A stretch of DNA of 64,000 bases from Leucobacter sp. cx-42 (GTDB taxonomy: Bacteria; Actinomycetota; Actinomycetes; Actinomycetales; Microbacteriaceae). Made by a program: the position numbers and the translations under genes. Below are positions 33,214 through 42,720 of the stretch, one piece after another (position 1 is the first letter of the stretch; each line of letters begins with the position of its first letter). The stretch is taken from the NCBI RefSeq assembly GCF_014529985.1, contig NZ_JACVMU010000006.1, forward strand, positions 248,001 through 312,000. Reading direction: 5' to 3'. The notes beneath the pieces were generated by a model, which saw only the letters and a list, made by a program, of their open reading frames with translations, was not told where the DNA came from and did no database searches.

Positions 33214-35187
33214 GTGCGTAGAGACAGCTTGACAACGCTGTTGCGAGATGCCGAGCGCGGTGTCAGGACCAGCTGGATCGCCGTCTTACTCGGCCTCATG
33301 TTTGGGCTGAGCCTGCTCATGGTCTACTTGCGGTTCCCCGGCGCTTCGACTGCGCCATGGTGGCCGGCAGTCGGCGTTGCCACGCTTGCGGCGCTCAGCA
33401 CGCGTCGTCGTCTCGATGTTGTGCTCCTCCTGGTGGGCCTGCTCACCGCCATTGCAAACAATGTGACGGGCACCGCGTGGTGGATCGCAGTGATCTACGG
33501 CATCGCCAACGCGGGCGAAGTATGGATCATCACCCGCATTGTGCGCGGCAAGCCTGGCAAGGTCGCGCTTCCGTTCCGGGCGATTGATCTGCTGCGCTTT
33601 GTTATTGCCATCGTGGCGGGTGGCATCTTCGCGGGTATCCTCGCTGGTCTCGCCGTTGGGTTGCACGGTGGCGACTACTGGGTGGTTGGGTCGTCGGTTG
33701 CGGCCTCCCATGCGAGCGCAACGCTGCTGATCGCTGGATTCGGTGTGATTCCATTGGATTCGATCCGCTTCCATCGCCCGATTGAGTTCATCGGTCAGGT
33801 CGTCCTGTTGCTCGCGACGATCTACGCGGCGTTTGGTCCGGGCCAGGCGATTCCGGTTTCCTTCCTCCCATTCCCTGCACTCGCGTGGGCGGCCTTCAGA
33901 TTTGGTGCGGGCCTCGCACTCATCGAGATCGCGGCGACGAGCACGCTCGTTGTCGTGCTCGGTGTGAATGGTTTTGGCCCCTTCGCGATTGCTTCGGCTG
34001 GCGAGACCATGATGTTCTCGTGGCTGAACCAAATCTTTACGCTCTCGATTGGCATCCCACTCCTGCTGCTCGCAGTACTTCAAGATCAGCGCACCGCGCT
34101 CCTGAAGCGCCTGCAGCTGCGTCAGGCGCTACTGCATAAGTCGCTCGCGAGCTCGACCAGCGGTTTCATCGTGCTCGAGCGCGAATCCCCCGGCCACTAT
34201 TCCCTTATCGAAGCGAACCCTGCCGCAACACAGCTCATGCCTGGATGGCGCGGGAAGAAGCACGCCGACGGCACGTTCTCGGTAGCTGACGCACTCGAAG
34301 CGTTGCCAGGCGTCGACATGTCATCGTGTGAGCGTTGGCACGGTACGCGCAGCTGGGGCGGCCGCGAGCTCGACATCCGAGTCGCTCCGGTCGGCAGCGA
34401 CCGTTCCACCGTCCTCATCCAGGCGAGCGACATCACCCTCGAAGAAGAAAAGCGTCGGGCGCTCAACAGCGCGCTCGAGCAAGAGCGCGAACTGAACATC
34501 GAGATGCGCGCACTGAGCGAGCAGAAGGATGACTTCGTATCGTCCGTCAGCCACGAGCTGCGCACGCCCGTCACGAGCATTCTCAGTTATTCAGAAGAGC
34601 TCGAAGAAATCATCGAGGACGACGAAGAGCGTGAGATCGTCGAGGTCATTTCCCGCAATGCCAAGCGCCTCGCAGACCTTGTCGACGACATCCTTACCCT
34701 CTCCCGTATGAGCGTCAACGCTGATCCGTGCGTCGGCAAGTGCTCAGTCTCCGACATCGTTCGAGATGCGCATCGTGACCTTGAACCGCACCTGCGGGCG
34801 AAAGAGCTGACGTTCACCGCAGAGGTGCCCGACGACACCGTCGTCATTGCCGACGAGCTCTGGCTCCAGCGCATCATCAATAATTTGCTGACCAACGCCA
34901 TCAAGTTCTCGACGAAGGGAGCGCGGATCGACATCACCGCGTCCGTGCTCCCCTCGTCGGTCGTCCTTCGCGTCATTGACCAGGGGCCTGGTCTCTCGGA
35001 GCGCGATCTCGAGCGCGTGTTCGAGAAGTTTTACCGGGTGCACCGCGCTGAACTTGGACACGTGCCAGGCACCGGTCTCGGGCTACCAATTGTGCGCGAT
35101 CTCCTCACCCGGTTGGGCGGCACCATCACCCTCGAGTCAGACGGGGTGTCAGGGACGACCGCGGTCGTCACGCTCCCCCGGGCATAG
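33214..35187 (+). CDS. MASE1-type membrane sensor histidine kinase
   Basis: 657 residues from GTG 33214 (GAGGAG at 33203-33208). Residues 1-300 form a MASE1-like sensor with eight or so helices (PWWPAVGVATLAAL, FPALAWAAFRFG, characteristic of MASE1). Then come a PAS-like region (about 310-400), a coiled coil and a HisKA box SSVSHELRTPVTSILSYSEE with His at about 446. The ATPase boxes are NNLLTNAIKFS, DQGPGLSERDLERVFEKFYR and GTGLGLPIV. It is divergent by 65 bases from the receiver gene, which it should phosphorylate. The signal is unknown. A hairpin (35224-35264) follows. Confidence 0.9.
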   Translation: MRRDSLTTLLRDAERGVRTSWIAVLLGLMFGLSLLMVYLRFPGASTAPWWPAVGVATLAALSTRRRLDVVLLLVGLLTAIANNVTGTAWWIAVIYGIANAGEVWIITRIVRGKPGKVALPFRAIDLLRFVIAIVAGGIFAGILAGLAVGLHGGDYWVVGSSVAASHASATLLIAGFGVIPLDSIRFHRPIEFIGQVVLLLATIYAAFGPGQAIPVSFLPFPALAWAAFRFGAGLALIEIAATSTLVVVLGVNGFGPFAIASAGETMMFSWLNQIFTLSIGIPLLLLAVLQDQRTALLKRLQLRQALLHKSLASSTSGFIVLERESPGHYSLIEANPAATQLMPGWRGKKHADGTFSVADALEALPGVDMSSCERWHGTRSWGGRELDIRVAPVGSDRSTVLIQASDITLEEEKRRALNSALEQERELNIEMRALSEQKDDFVSSVSHELRTPVTSILSYSEELEEIIEDDEEREIVEVISRNAKRLADLVDDILTLSRMSVNADPCVGKCSVSDIVRDAHRDLEPHLRAKELTFTAEVPDDTVVIADELWLQRIINNLLTNAIKFSTKGARIDITASVLPSSVVLRVIDQGPGLSERDLERVFEKFYRVHRAELGHVPGTGLGLPIVRDLLTRLGGTITLESDGVSGTTAVVTLPRA

Positions 35188-35223
35188 TCGGCAGCCGCGA
35201 TCCGGCCCGCCTCTTTCACATCG

Positions 35224-35264
35224 GCCCTACCCAGCGAAACGAGGTGTTTCTGCTGAGATAGGGC
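35224..35264 (+). terminator. Terminator after the histidine kinase gene
   Basis: GCCCTA (35224-35229) pairs with TAGGGC (35259-35264), with an inner CAGC/GCTG and GAAAC/GTTTC stem; GTTTCT follows. It is also placed to stop the convergent TauE gene's antisense read-through. Confidence 0.6.
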
Positions 35265-35336
35265 GTTTCTACGCGTTGAAAGTGTCTGTTTCGACAGGAA
35301 CGCCTGTTTTCGAGGGGTTGGCGGGGTCGAGGGACG

Positions 35337-36101
35337 CTAGCCGATGAGGCCGTCCACAGCCTGCATTACAGCAGTGCACCCCGAGACACCAAGCATGACG
35401 AGCACCACGACACGGAACGTCCCAGGCTTCAACCGTGCGAACGTGCGATCGCCAAGCCACCAACCGAGCGCCATAGCCGGCGTAGCAGCAAGGGTTTGCA
35501 ACGCCAACGGCGCGGTCAGTGTTCCGACGATCAAGAACCCGATCAACACGAAGAAGTCTGCCAGCGAGAACGTCACCTGCAGTGATGCTCTGAAGTTCTG
35601 CGGCGACATCTTCATCGACTGAAACGCGAGCACGAGGGGCGGGCCGTTCATGCCGGTCGAGCTCAGCAGCACGCCACTCACAACACCGGCGCCAATGACG
35701 CCGCCGCGACTGCCAAGCTGACCGAGTCCACCGGATGCAAGCACGACAACCGTTGCCAGCACCACGAGGCCAATACCGAGTGAAAGGTAGCGGGAATCCG
35801 CCCATTGCATAATCAGCAGGCCAATAGGCATGCCCACGATCGCGGACACAGAAATCAATGCCACCGGTTTCCAAGAGACCTGTGTCCGTAGCTTGAGAGA
35901 AGCCGCAAAAGTGAGGATGAATCCGAGTAGCGTTACCGCGACAACCGCCTGCTGCACGCCCACGAGCGGCATCGCAAAAGGCACCGCGAGCAGAGCGAAC
36001 CCGAAGCCGGAGACCGCCTGCGCGTACGAAGCGACCGCTGCGATGCCCGCGAGCGCCAGCACAGTCCATAAGAAATCGGGCTGGAGCACGTCGTTGAACA
36101 C
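35337..36101 (-). CDS. Sulfite exporter TauE/SafE family membrane protein
   Basis: 254 residues with seven or eight helices. The TauE/SafE repeats are visible: GFGFALLAVPFAMPLVGVQQAVVAVTLLGF near the N-terminus and GVVSGVLLSSTGMNGPPLVLAF in the second half. The family moves sulfonates, sulfite or organic acids. Here it is followed on the same strand by LysR and HtaA-like genes and stands next to a P450/monooxygenase operon, so export or import of an aromatic acid or sulfonate is possible. Confidence 0.85.
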   Translation of the reverse strand: MFNDVLQPDFLWTVLALAGIAAVASYAQAVSGFGFALLAVPFAMPLVGVQQAVVAVTLLGFILTFAASLKLRTQVSWKPVALISVSAIVGMPIGLLIMQWADSRYLSLGIGLVVLATVVVLASGGLGQLGSRGGVIGAGVVSGVLLSSTGMNGPPLVLAFQSMKMSPQNFRASLQVTFSLADFFVLIGFLIVGTLTAPLALQTLAATPAMALGWWLGDRTFARLKPGTFRVVVLVMLGVSGCTAVMQAVDGLIG

Positions 36102-36140
36102 CTGCTCACTCTATCGCGCGCTACGCCAGCGAACTACGCC

Positions 36141-37064
36141 TTACTCTGGCCACGCAATCGTCTGCGAGTACTCGATCAGCGCTTTGGTTCGTGCGGTAAC
36201 CGGTCGCTCATGTGACCAGATCATGTCGACGGCGACGGGCCGCACTGCTGGCGCAATCGGTTTACTGACGAGCGGCAGCCCCTCGTAGCTCGCGGCGTTG
36301 GCGACGCGCGACACGAGCACACCGTAGCCGATGCCGCGCGCGACCAGGGTTCGCACCGCCTCAAAACTTGTCGTGCGATGGCGCACCCGCGGTTGCAGTC
36401 CGCGTTCCGCAAATATGGACAGCGTGTGTTCGCTCGAGGGCGCTGCATCGAGCAAAATGAGGTCTTCGTCGACCAGGTCTTCGAGTCTGATCGAGTCTTG
36501 GTGAGCGAAGCGATGATCCGCCGCCAAGACCACGTGCGCTTGCAACGCGTACAGGCGCGAGCGCGCGGTCGCCGCGGGAACCAGCATGTCGTAGACGAAC
36601 GCAACGTCGATGCGGCCGGAGCGCAGGCGCTCTGCGAGCTGGTCCTGCGTCGCTTCGTGAATCGAAAGCTCGATCCCGGGATGCAACTCCGCAAAGTCCT
36701 GCAGCAGCGGTGGCAAGATCGTTGGCGCGAGCGTGGGGTAACACCCGATCGCGATTGGGCCGGTGAGGCTGCCCGATCCGCCCACCGCGCGCTGCAATTC
36801 TTCGGCCTCCGCGAGCATACTGCGCGCGTGCGCCACGAGCTGCTGCCCTGCGGGCGTGAGCGTGATGCCGTGCGCGCGGCGGCGGATGCACAGCTGCTCC
36901 CCCATCACCGACTCGAGCTCGGTGATGGCATCTGACATGGCAGATGACGAGACGTGCAGCACCGCAGCGGCGCGCGTGAGCGTCCCCTCGTCGACGGCCG
37001 TCACCAGATATGCGAGTTGGCGCAGGGAGAACGGGGGCAGTGAGCGTACGGGTCGATCAGTCAT
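36141..37064 (-). CDS. LysR family transcriptional regulator
   Basis: 307 residues from ATG 37064 (GAGGAT upstream), overlapping the stop of the HtaA-like gene by 8 bases (ATGACTGA). The helix-turn-helix is FSLRQLAYLVTAVDEGTLTRAAAVLHVSSSAMSDAITELESVMGEQLCIRR and the effector domain carries IAIGCYPTLAPTIL and GRIDVAFVYD, the same style as the LysR protein at 25869. It probably regulates the divergent P450 operon (37662) and its own transcript in response to the pathway substrate. Confidence 0.86.
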   Translation of the reverse strand: MTDRPVRSLPPFSLRQLAYLVTAVDEGTLTRAAAVLHVSSSAMSDAITELESVMGEQLCIRRRAHGITLTPAGQQLVAHARSMLAEAEELQRAVGGSGSLTGPIAIGCYPTLAPTILPPLLQDFAELHPGIELSIHEATQDQLAERLRSGRIDVAFVYDMLVPAATARSRLYALQAHVVLAADHRFAHQDSIRLEDLVDEDLILLDAAPSSEHTLSIFAERGLQPRVRHRTTSFEAVRTLVARGIGYGVLVSRVANAASYEGLPLVSKPIAPAVRPVAVDMIWSHERPVTARTKALIEYSQTIAWPE

Positions 37065-37548
37065 TTGCGCGGATCCTCGGCAGGTCAAGCGGCGTTCCCG
37101 ACTCATACGGTCCCGCCATGAACAGGTCAGCTCCGTCTGCGGAAAGCGTGCAGCTGAGTGCAGCACCGTCTGGGTCGAAGCCAGCGACCTGGGCAAACGA
37201 CAAGCGCTGGCCCGGATCGTACGGGTCGGTGATCGTGAGGTGCCAGACGCCATGCGCCGAGGGGTCCTGCTCGAGCCATGGTTCGGCGATCATCAGGCGA
37301 AGCATCCCGCTGTGGCCGGCAAAGCTCACACTGCCCGTGAAACGAAGCGTGCGGTGGTGCGACCAGGGTTGGCCGTCGCTGGTCTGCTCGCCGTCAGCCT
37401 CCGGCGCGACGCCAGGAAAGATGAACCCATCACCGCCGACCATCGCGCCAGCTGTTGCGGTCACGCTCCCATCGGACATCCCGGTGACATAGGTCACCAG
37501 AGAACGTTTCATTGACCACTCGAGAGCGAGAACAGGCTTCGTTACCAT
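37057..37548 (-). CDS. HtaA-domain-like protein
   Basis: 163 residues from ATG 37548; no Shine-Dalgarno is visible, so the message may be leaderless. LEWSMKRSLVTYVTG followed by GSVTATAGA and a 'F.FPG' strand matches the start of HtaA domains, known from corynebacterial heme-binding surface proteins. Unlike those, this one has no signal peptide or anchor and seems cytosolic. It precedes LysR and lies opposite the P450 operon. Cytosolic HtaA-like proteins in catabolic clusters may bind a hydrophobic ligand or heme; the function is unknown. Confidence 0.55.
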   Translation of the reverse strand: MVTKPVLALEWSMKRSLVTYVTGMSDGSVTATAGAMVGGDGFIFPGVAPEADGEQTSDGQPWSHHRTLRFTGSVSFAGHSGMLRLMIAEPWLEQDPSAHGVWHLTITDPYDPGQRLSFAQVAGFDPDGAALSCTLSADGADLFMAGPYESGTPLDLPRIRAND

Positions 37549-37661
37549 GCGATTACTATTACACATTTCCGAATAGCCATTGCGATTAATTCCGCTTTTC
37601 TCGGGCAATTTAAGCGTTCATACTCAGATGCAAATCATCGTTTTCAAACGCGAGGTGTGCA

Positions 37662-40600
37662 ATGACGCGCAAAGAGGTTCCGGTCGCCGATTGGGTGACC
37701 ATTCCAGATCTGTACCGTGATCCGTTCCCCATCTATGAGCGGCTGCGAGCCGAGGGCGGCGTGCACTGGGTGCCGGCGGTGAACCGCTACCTCGTCACGT
37801 CCTACGAAGCAGTGCACGCGACCGAGCTCGACCAGGAAATCTTCTCCGCAAACGAGCAGGGCTCGCTCCAGATCCGCGCAATGGGTCACTCGATGCTGCG
37901 GCGCGATGATCCCGAACACTACGTCGAACGCAAGGCGTGGCAGCCGGCACTGCGGCCGGGTATGGTGAAGCGCGTGTGGACCGAGGTCTTTCGTGAGACC
38001 GCCTCGCATCTGCTCGACGATTTCATCGCTAAGGGACCCGGTGCCGACCTCGTGTGGGATTTCGCTGCCCCGTATGCCGCCGAGTGCCTGCGCCAGGTCT
38101 GCGGACTCTACAACGCCGACCAGGCCGACCTGCAGCGCTGGTCGCAAACCATGATTGACGCAACAGGCAACTACGCAGATGACCCTGAGGTGTGGCGCCT
38201 CGGTGAGCAGTCGTTCAATGAGGTCGACGCATCGCTGGACGAGATGCTTGCCTGGCATTCCGAGCACCCCGATCACTCGCTCATCTCGCAGCTGCTGCAG
38301 ATTCCTGACTACGAGATGCCGCTTGAGCGCATTCGCGCCAACCTCAAGATGACGATTGGCGGCGGCCTCAACGAGCCGCGCGACGCGATCGGCGTCGCCG
38401 CGCTCGCAATGCTGCAGAACCCTGAGCAGCTCGCGATGGTGCAGGCCGACCCGTCGCTCTGGCACACGGTCTTCGACGAGACGATCCGCTGGGTTGCGCC
38501 CATCGGCATGTACTCTCGCCAGGCTACCCGCGAGACCGAGCTCGCTGGCTTCACATTGCCAGCTGGCGCGCGACTCGGCATCTGCATTCTGTCAGCCAAC
38601 CGCGACGCCTCGGTGTGGGAGGACGCTGCAGACTTCAACATTCGCCGTGAGCCGAAACCGCACCTCGCCTTCGGAAAGGGTGTGCACGTCTGCCTCGGCG
38701 CGTGGGTTGCACGTGCCGAGGTTGCCGACATCGCACTCCCAATGCTCTTCGAGCGACTCGAGGGGCTCCGTCTCATCGAGGATGAACCCGCTGAGATGGG
38801 TGGCTGGGTCTTCCGCGGAATGACCAAGATGCCGGTCACCTGGGACCGGGCGCTGCCCGCGCAGGAGGTGACTGGCGGCAGTGCGGATCGATCCGCCACC
38901 ACACCCGGACGCGCTGTGAGCAACGTTGACGCGACACCGGCGCCACGGGTCGCCATCGTCGGTTCCGGCCCCTCGGGCTGCTTCACGGCGCAGGCCGTGC
39001 GTCGTGCGTTCCCTGCCGCCCCGATCGACGTCATCGATCGGCTCCCGACGCCCTACGGCCTCGTGCGCTACGGCGTCGCCGCCGATCATCAGGGCACGAA
39101 GGCGGTCGCGCGCCAGTTCGACCGACTCTTCACGTCAGAAGACGTCACGTACCGCGGCAACCTCCACCTCGGGAGCACGCTCACGCTTGAGGAGATCCGT
39201 GCCGCGTATGACGTTGTGGTACTTGCGACCGGTATGCACGGCGACGCGGTGCTCGACATCCCTGGCAGCCAGGTGGCGCGCGGATCGGGCAGCGTCACTC
39301 GGCTCCTCAACGGCCACCCCGATGAGGATGAGTCGCAGCCGCTCGGCACTGACGTGGTGGTCATCGGTCAGGGCAACGTCGCCATGGACATCGCCCGCCT
39401 CCTCACCCGCGATGCTGCTGGCTTCGCTGGCTCCGACATCGATGACGCCACCCACCAAGCATTCGCCGGTGCGGTGCGCACGATCCACCTTGTGGGCCGC
39501 AGCCTGCCTGGCGCCGCAAAGTTCGACCCGGTCATGGTGCGCGAACTCGCGGGGCTTCCCGGGATCGAGCACATCTTGCACGGCGCTGGCGAGCTCGCCG
39601 ATGACGGTCGCGATGCGCGGATCGACGCCGTACGCAGCCTCCTCGAGGCTCATCGCGCGCCGGGGGCACCGATCCGCGCCCGCATGCACTGGTGGTTCGG
39701 TCTCACCCCTCGCGAAATCGAAGTCGATGCGACTGGGACCAGCGAAGCTGCAGGGTCGGCGGCGAGCGCGGTGGTCTTCACCGATGCGACTGGCGAGCCG
39801 GTGCGCATCCCGGCGACCGACGTCATCACCGCGGTCGGTTTCACGGCAAACGTTGACAGCCCGGTGCCAGCCGCAGCGCATGTCGATGGCAGGGTCGAGC
39901 CAGGTCTCTATGTTGCTGGCTGGCTGCGGCGTGGGCCGCGCGGCACCATCCCCGATCAGCGCACCGATGCGAAGGGGCTTGCGCAGCTCATTGTGGACGA
40001 TATCCGCTCGGGTGCGGTGAGCGCGCGGGCGGCTGGGCTCACGCTGCGCAGCTGTGAGACTGACTTCACTGGCTGGCAGCGCATCGAACTGCACGAGCGG
40101 TCGGCCGCGGCACCCGGCCGGGAGCGTGCCAAGCTGCGCACCCACGCGCAGCTGCTCGCAACGGCAGCTGACACGTCTATTGCGGTGCCCGTTGCGCAGC
40201 ACGGTGCGGCCCTGACCGCTGGGGTGCCCGTCACCGTACTCTTTGGCACCGAGTCAGGCGGGGCCGAGCTCGTCGCAGAAGAGCTGCATCGCATGTTCGG
40301 CTCAGCTGGCGACGTCGACGTGCGTGACCTCGCCGAGGTGGCCCCGGCTGAGCTGGGGACAGACCGCTTCTACCTCATTGTCTGTTCCACCTACGGTGAC
40401 GGCGAGGTGCCGACCTCGGTGCAGCCGTTCCATGCGGCGCTGACGGGCGCGGGTGGGGCTGGTGTCGCAAGCGGCGCGGGTGACTCGAGCAGTGCGGCGC
40501 CGTCGCTCGCGGGCGTCAGGTACGCGATGTTCGGCATGGGTGATCGCTCGTACGACAAGACGTACTCACGGGGAAGTGAACTCGTCGATGAGGCGCTCAC

Positions 40601-40736
40601 CGCGTGCGGAGCGACGCGCATCGGCGAGTATGGCCGGCACGATGCTGGCGGTCCGGTGCCAGCATCGGAGGCCGCCCTCGACTGGGCCGCAGGCGTGCTC
40701 ACCGAGGCAGCTGCGTCGCTGGCCGGAGCGCGCTAA
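37662..40736 (+). CDS. Single-chain cytochrome P450 - adrenodoxin-reductase-like FNR - flavodoxin fusion
   Basis: 1024 residues in one uninterrupted frame from ATG 37662 (GAGG upstream). Residues 1-405 are a P450: ETIRW (ExxR, about 273), heme-ligand motif FGKGVHVCLG with Cys about 344, and an I-helix GGGLNEPRD in place of the usual (A/G)GxDT, as I recall for guaiacol-demethylase-type CYP255A enzymes. Residues about 427-820 are an FprA/adrenodoxin-reductase-like flavoprotein: VGSGPSGCFTAQ for FAD, GQGNVAMDIARLL for NADPH and GWLRRGPRGTIPDQRTDAKG. Residues about 855-1020 are a flavodoxin (VLFGTESGGAELVAEEL, CSTYGDGEVP, GMGDRSYDKTYSRGS). Electrons would flow NADPH-FAD-FMN-heme within one chain. 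The substrate is probably a small aromatic compound. It heads an operon-like series with a flavin monooxygenase, MarR and DUF3237. Confidence 0.9.
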   Translation: MTRKEVPVADWVTIPDLYRDPFPIYERLRAEGGVHWVPAVNRYLVTSYEAVHATELDQEIFSANEQGSLQIRAMGHSMLRRDDPEHYVERKAWQPALRPGMVKRVWTEVFRETASHLLDDFIAKGPGADLVWDFAAPYAAECLRQVCGLYNADQADLQRWSQTMIDATGNYADDPEVWRLGEQSFNEVDASLDEMLAWHSEHPDHSLISQLLQIPDYEMPLERIRANLKMTIGGGLNEPRDAIGVAALAMLQNPEQLAMVQADPSLWHTVFDETIRWVAPIGMYSRQATRETELAGFTLPAGARLGICILSANRDASVWEDAADFNIRREPKPHLAFGKGVHVCLGAWVARAEVADIALPMLFERLEGLRLIEDEPAEMGGWVFRGMTKMPVTWDRALPAQEVTGGSADRSATTPGRAVSNVDATPAPRVAIVGSGPSGCFTAQAVRRAFPAAPIDVIDRLPTPYGLVRYGVAADHQGTKAVARQFDRLFTSEDVTYRGNLHLGSTLTLEEIRAAYDVVVLATGMHGDAVLDIPGSQVARGSGSVTRLLNGHPDEDESQPLGTDVVVIGQGNVAMDIARLLTRDAAGFAGSDIDDATHQAFAGAVRTIHLVGRSLPGAAKFDPVMVRELAGLPGIEHILHGAGELADDGRDARIDAVRSLLEAHRAPGAPIRARMHWWFGLTPREIEVDATGTSEAAGSAASAVVFTDATGEPVRIPATDVITAVGFTANVDSPVPAAAHVDGRVEPGLYVAGWLRRGPRGTIPDQRTDAKGLAQLIVDDIRSGAVSARAAGLTLRSCETDFTGWQRIELHERSAAAPGRERAKLRTHAQLLATAADTSIAVPVAQHGAALTAGVPVTVLFGTESGGAELVAEELHRMFGSAGDVDVRDLAEVAPAELGTDRFYLIVCSTYGDGEVPTSVQPFHAALTGAGGAGVASGAGDSSSAAPSLAGVRYAMFGMGDRSYDKTYSRGSELVDEALTACGATRIGEYGRHDAGGPVPASEAALDWAAGVLTEAAASLAGAR

Positions 40737-40912
40737 CGCGCCAAGAGGTTCGTGCGGTCACGATCCGCCCACCATGTCACTCGGCACGGTGGGCGGATCT
40801 GTCACCTGCAGCGACCAGATTTCGTGCTGGACGAAAAATAGTTCATATGCAAAACTACTTTCACGCACCGGCGCGGCACGCACAGTGACGCGGATCGACA
40901 CAGGAGTCACAC

Positions 40913-42205
40913 ATGCGCATCATCATCGTGGGAGCTGGCATTGCTGGCCTCTCGACCGCCCTCAGCCTCGAAGCTGCGGGCTTCACCGACATCACCATCT
41001 ACGAGCGCACCGCCCAGGTGCGCGGGCTCGGCGTCGGTCTCAATCTCCTCCCCCACGCGGTACGCGAGCTCACCGAGCTCGGCCTCAAAGACCGCATCGA
41101 GGCACTCGGCGTCGAACCAACCGCGCTCGCCTATTTCAACCGCTTCGGCCAGCCGATCTGGTCGGAGCCCCGCGGCACCGCGGCAGGATACATCTGGCCC
41201 CAGCTCTCCGTACACCGCGGCGAGCTGCAGCTCTTGCTGCTTGATGCGGTCACCGAGCGCCTCGGTGACATCGTGCGCACGGGTCACCGCCTCATCGAGG
41301 TTGCAGACGGGGACGAGACCACCGCCACCTTCGAGACCGCGACCGGCCCGGTCACCGCGACCGCTGACCTCATCATCGGCGCCGACGGCATCCACTCCTC
41401 GCTGCGCCAACTGCGGTATCCCGACGAGGGCGCCCCACCGTGGAGCGGACTCACCCTCTGGCGCGGGACCGCTCGCATCCCCCAGTTCCTCGACGGCGCG
41501 ACCATGGTCATGACGGGTGACGGCGATCAGAAGTTCGTCGCGTATCCACTCGAGGCCCCCGCCGCAGACGGCACCCAGCGCGTCAACTTCATTGCAGAAC
41601 ATCGCGCCCCCGGATCGCCAGGCGCAGACTGGAACCGCACCGTCGACCCCGCCCCCATCGTCGAACTGTTCCGCGAGTGGCGGTACGACTGGCTCGATGT
41701 CCCAGCAACCATCGCTGCCGCAGAGGAAATCCTCGAGTACCCCATGGTTGATCGCGACGCACTCCCCCAGTGGACGTTCGGCCAGACCACCCTCGTCGGC
41801 GATGCCGCACACGCGATGTACCCCAACGGATCCAACGGCGGATCGCAGGCCATCCTCGATGCGCGCACGCTCGCCTGGGAGCTGGCGACTGCGGTGCGCG
41901 GATCCGCCCCCACCATCACCGATGACCGCGCAGGTCGCGCCGCCGCGATCGCGTGTGCCCTCGAGCGCTACGAGGCGAAGCGACGCCCCGCCACCGCAAC
42001 GCTGCTCGAGATGACGCGTCAGACCGGGCCCGAGCGCGTGATGCTGCTTGCCCGCGAGCGCGCCCCAGAGGGATTTGCCGACATCAACGATGTGATTCCG
42101 CTGGCGGAGCGAGAGCAGATCGCACTGAGCTACAAGCAGGCGGCGGGGTTTGATCCGGCAATGCTCGCGGAACGCAGCTCCCTCACTGTCGAGGCACGCG
42201 CGTGA
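40913..42205 (+). CDS. Flavin-dependent monooxygenase (PhzS-like)
   Basis: 430 residues. GAGIAGLSTALSLEAAGF binds FAD, IIGADGIHSSLRQLRYP is the DG motif and LVGDAAHAMYPNGSNGGSQAI is the GD motif. GLGVGLNLLPHAVREL and SVHRGELQLLLLD are typical of 'flavin-dependent oxidoreductases' related to PhzS. It lies 176 bases after the P450 fusion and overlaps the MarR gene by four bases (GTGA). It probably hydroxylates or oxidatively decarboxylates an intermediate from the P450 step, but order and substrate are inference. Confidence 0.82.
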   Translation: MRIIIVGAGIAGLSTALSLEAAGFTDITIYERTAQVRGLGVGLNLLPHAVRELTELGLKDRIEALGVEPTALAYFNRFGQPIWSEPRGTAAGYIWPQLSVHRGELQLLLLDAVTERLGDIVRTGHRLIEVADGDETTATFETATGPVTATADLIIGADGIHSSLRQLRYPDEGAPPWSGLTLWRGTARIPQFLDGATMVMTGDGDQKFVAYPLEAPAADGTQRVNFIAEHRAPGSPGADWNRTVDPAPIVELFREWRYDWLDVPATIAAAEEILEYPMVDRDALPQWTFGQTTLVGDAAHAMYPNGSNGGSQAILDARTLAWELATAVRGSAPTITDDRAGRAAAIACALERYEAKRRPATATLLEMTRQTGPERVMLLARERAPEGFADINDVIPLAEREQIALSYKQAAGFDPAMLAERSSLTVEARA

Positions 42206-42720
42206 GCTCGGCATCGCTGTCCACGCTTGCTGCGCAAGTCTCCCCCATGCGGCGAGCGCTCAGCGCGCTTGCTCGCGAGCGTGAGGCGCTGCCAGAGATT
42301 CCAGATGCGCAGATCGAGATCATCCGGTTCATTGAGACCGGTGGCGAAGCAACGCCCAGCTCGATCGCACTCGCGCTCGGCGCCGGTCGCCCGACGGTGA
42401 GCAACCTGCTTGCCACGATGGAATCCGCTGGACTCATTACCCGGAGACGCGATGCACACGATGGCCGCCGGATCGTTGTGAACGTCTCCGCCGCCGCACG
42501 TGACTACTTCGCCCGGTTCGACGCGGCGACCTCCGCGATCATGACGGAGGCTGCTGCGCAGCTTTCCGCGGCGGATCAGGCAGCCCTCATCGCCGCTGCC
42601 AAAGCCTTTGAACGCCTCACGGGGCAACTCGTGCTCACCCGCGGCGGAACACACACGCCTTCGTCCGTTTCCACCGAACAGACCACCCACACCGCCCAGA
42701 CCGAACAGGAACGCGCATGA
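42202..42720 (+). CDS. MarR family transcriptional regulator
   Basis: 172 residues from GTG 42202, overlapping the monooxygenase stop. The winged helix is SSIALALGAGRPTVSNLLATMESAGLITRRRDAHDGRRIVVNVSA, with the DxRR-type wing. The C-terminal tail is Thr/Ser/Gln-rich and probably flexible. Being within the operon, it is likely an autorepressor of this catabolic set that is released by a phenolic ligand. Confidence 0.85.
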   Translation: MSSASLSTLAAQVSPMRRALSALAREREALPEIPDAQIEIIRFIETGGEATPSSIALALGAGRPTVSNLLATMESAGLITRRRDAHDGRRIVVNVSAAARDYFARFDAATSAIMTEAAAQLSAADQAALIAAAKAFERLTGQLVLTRGGTHTPSSVSTEQTTHTAQTEQERA

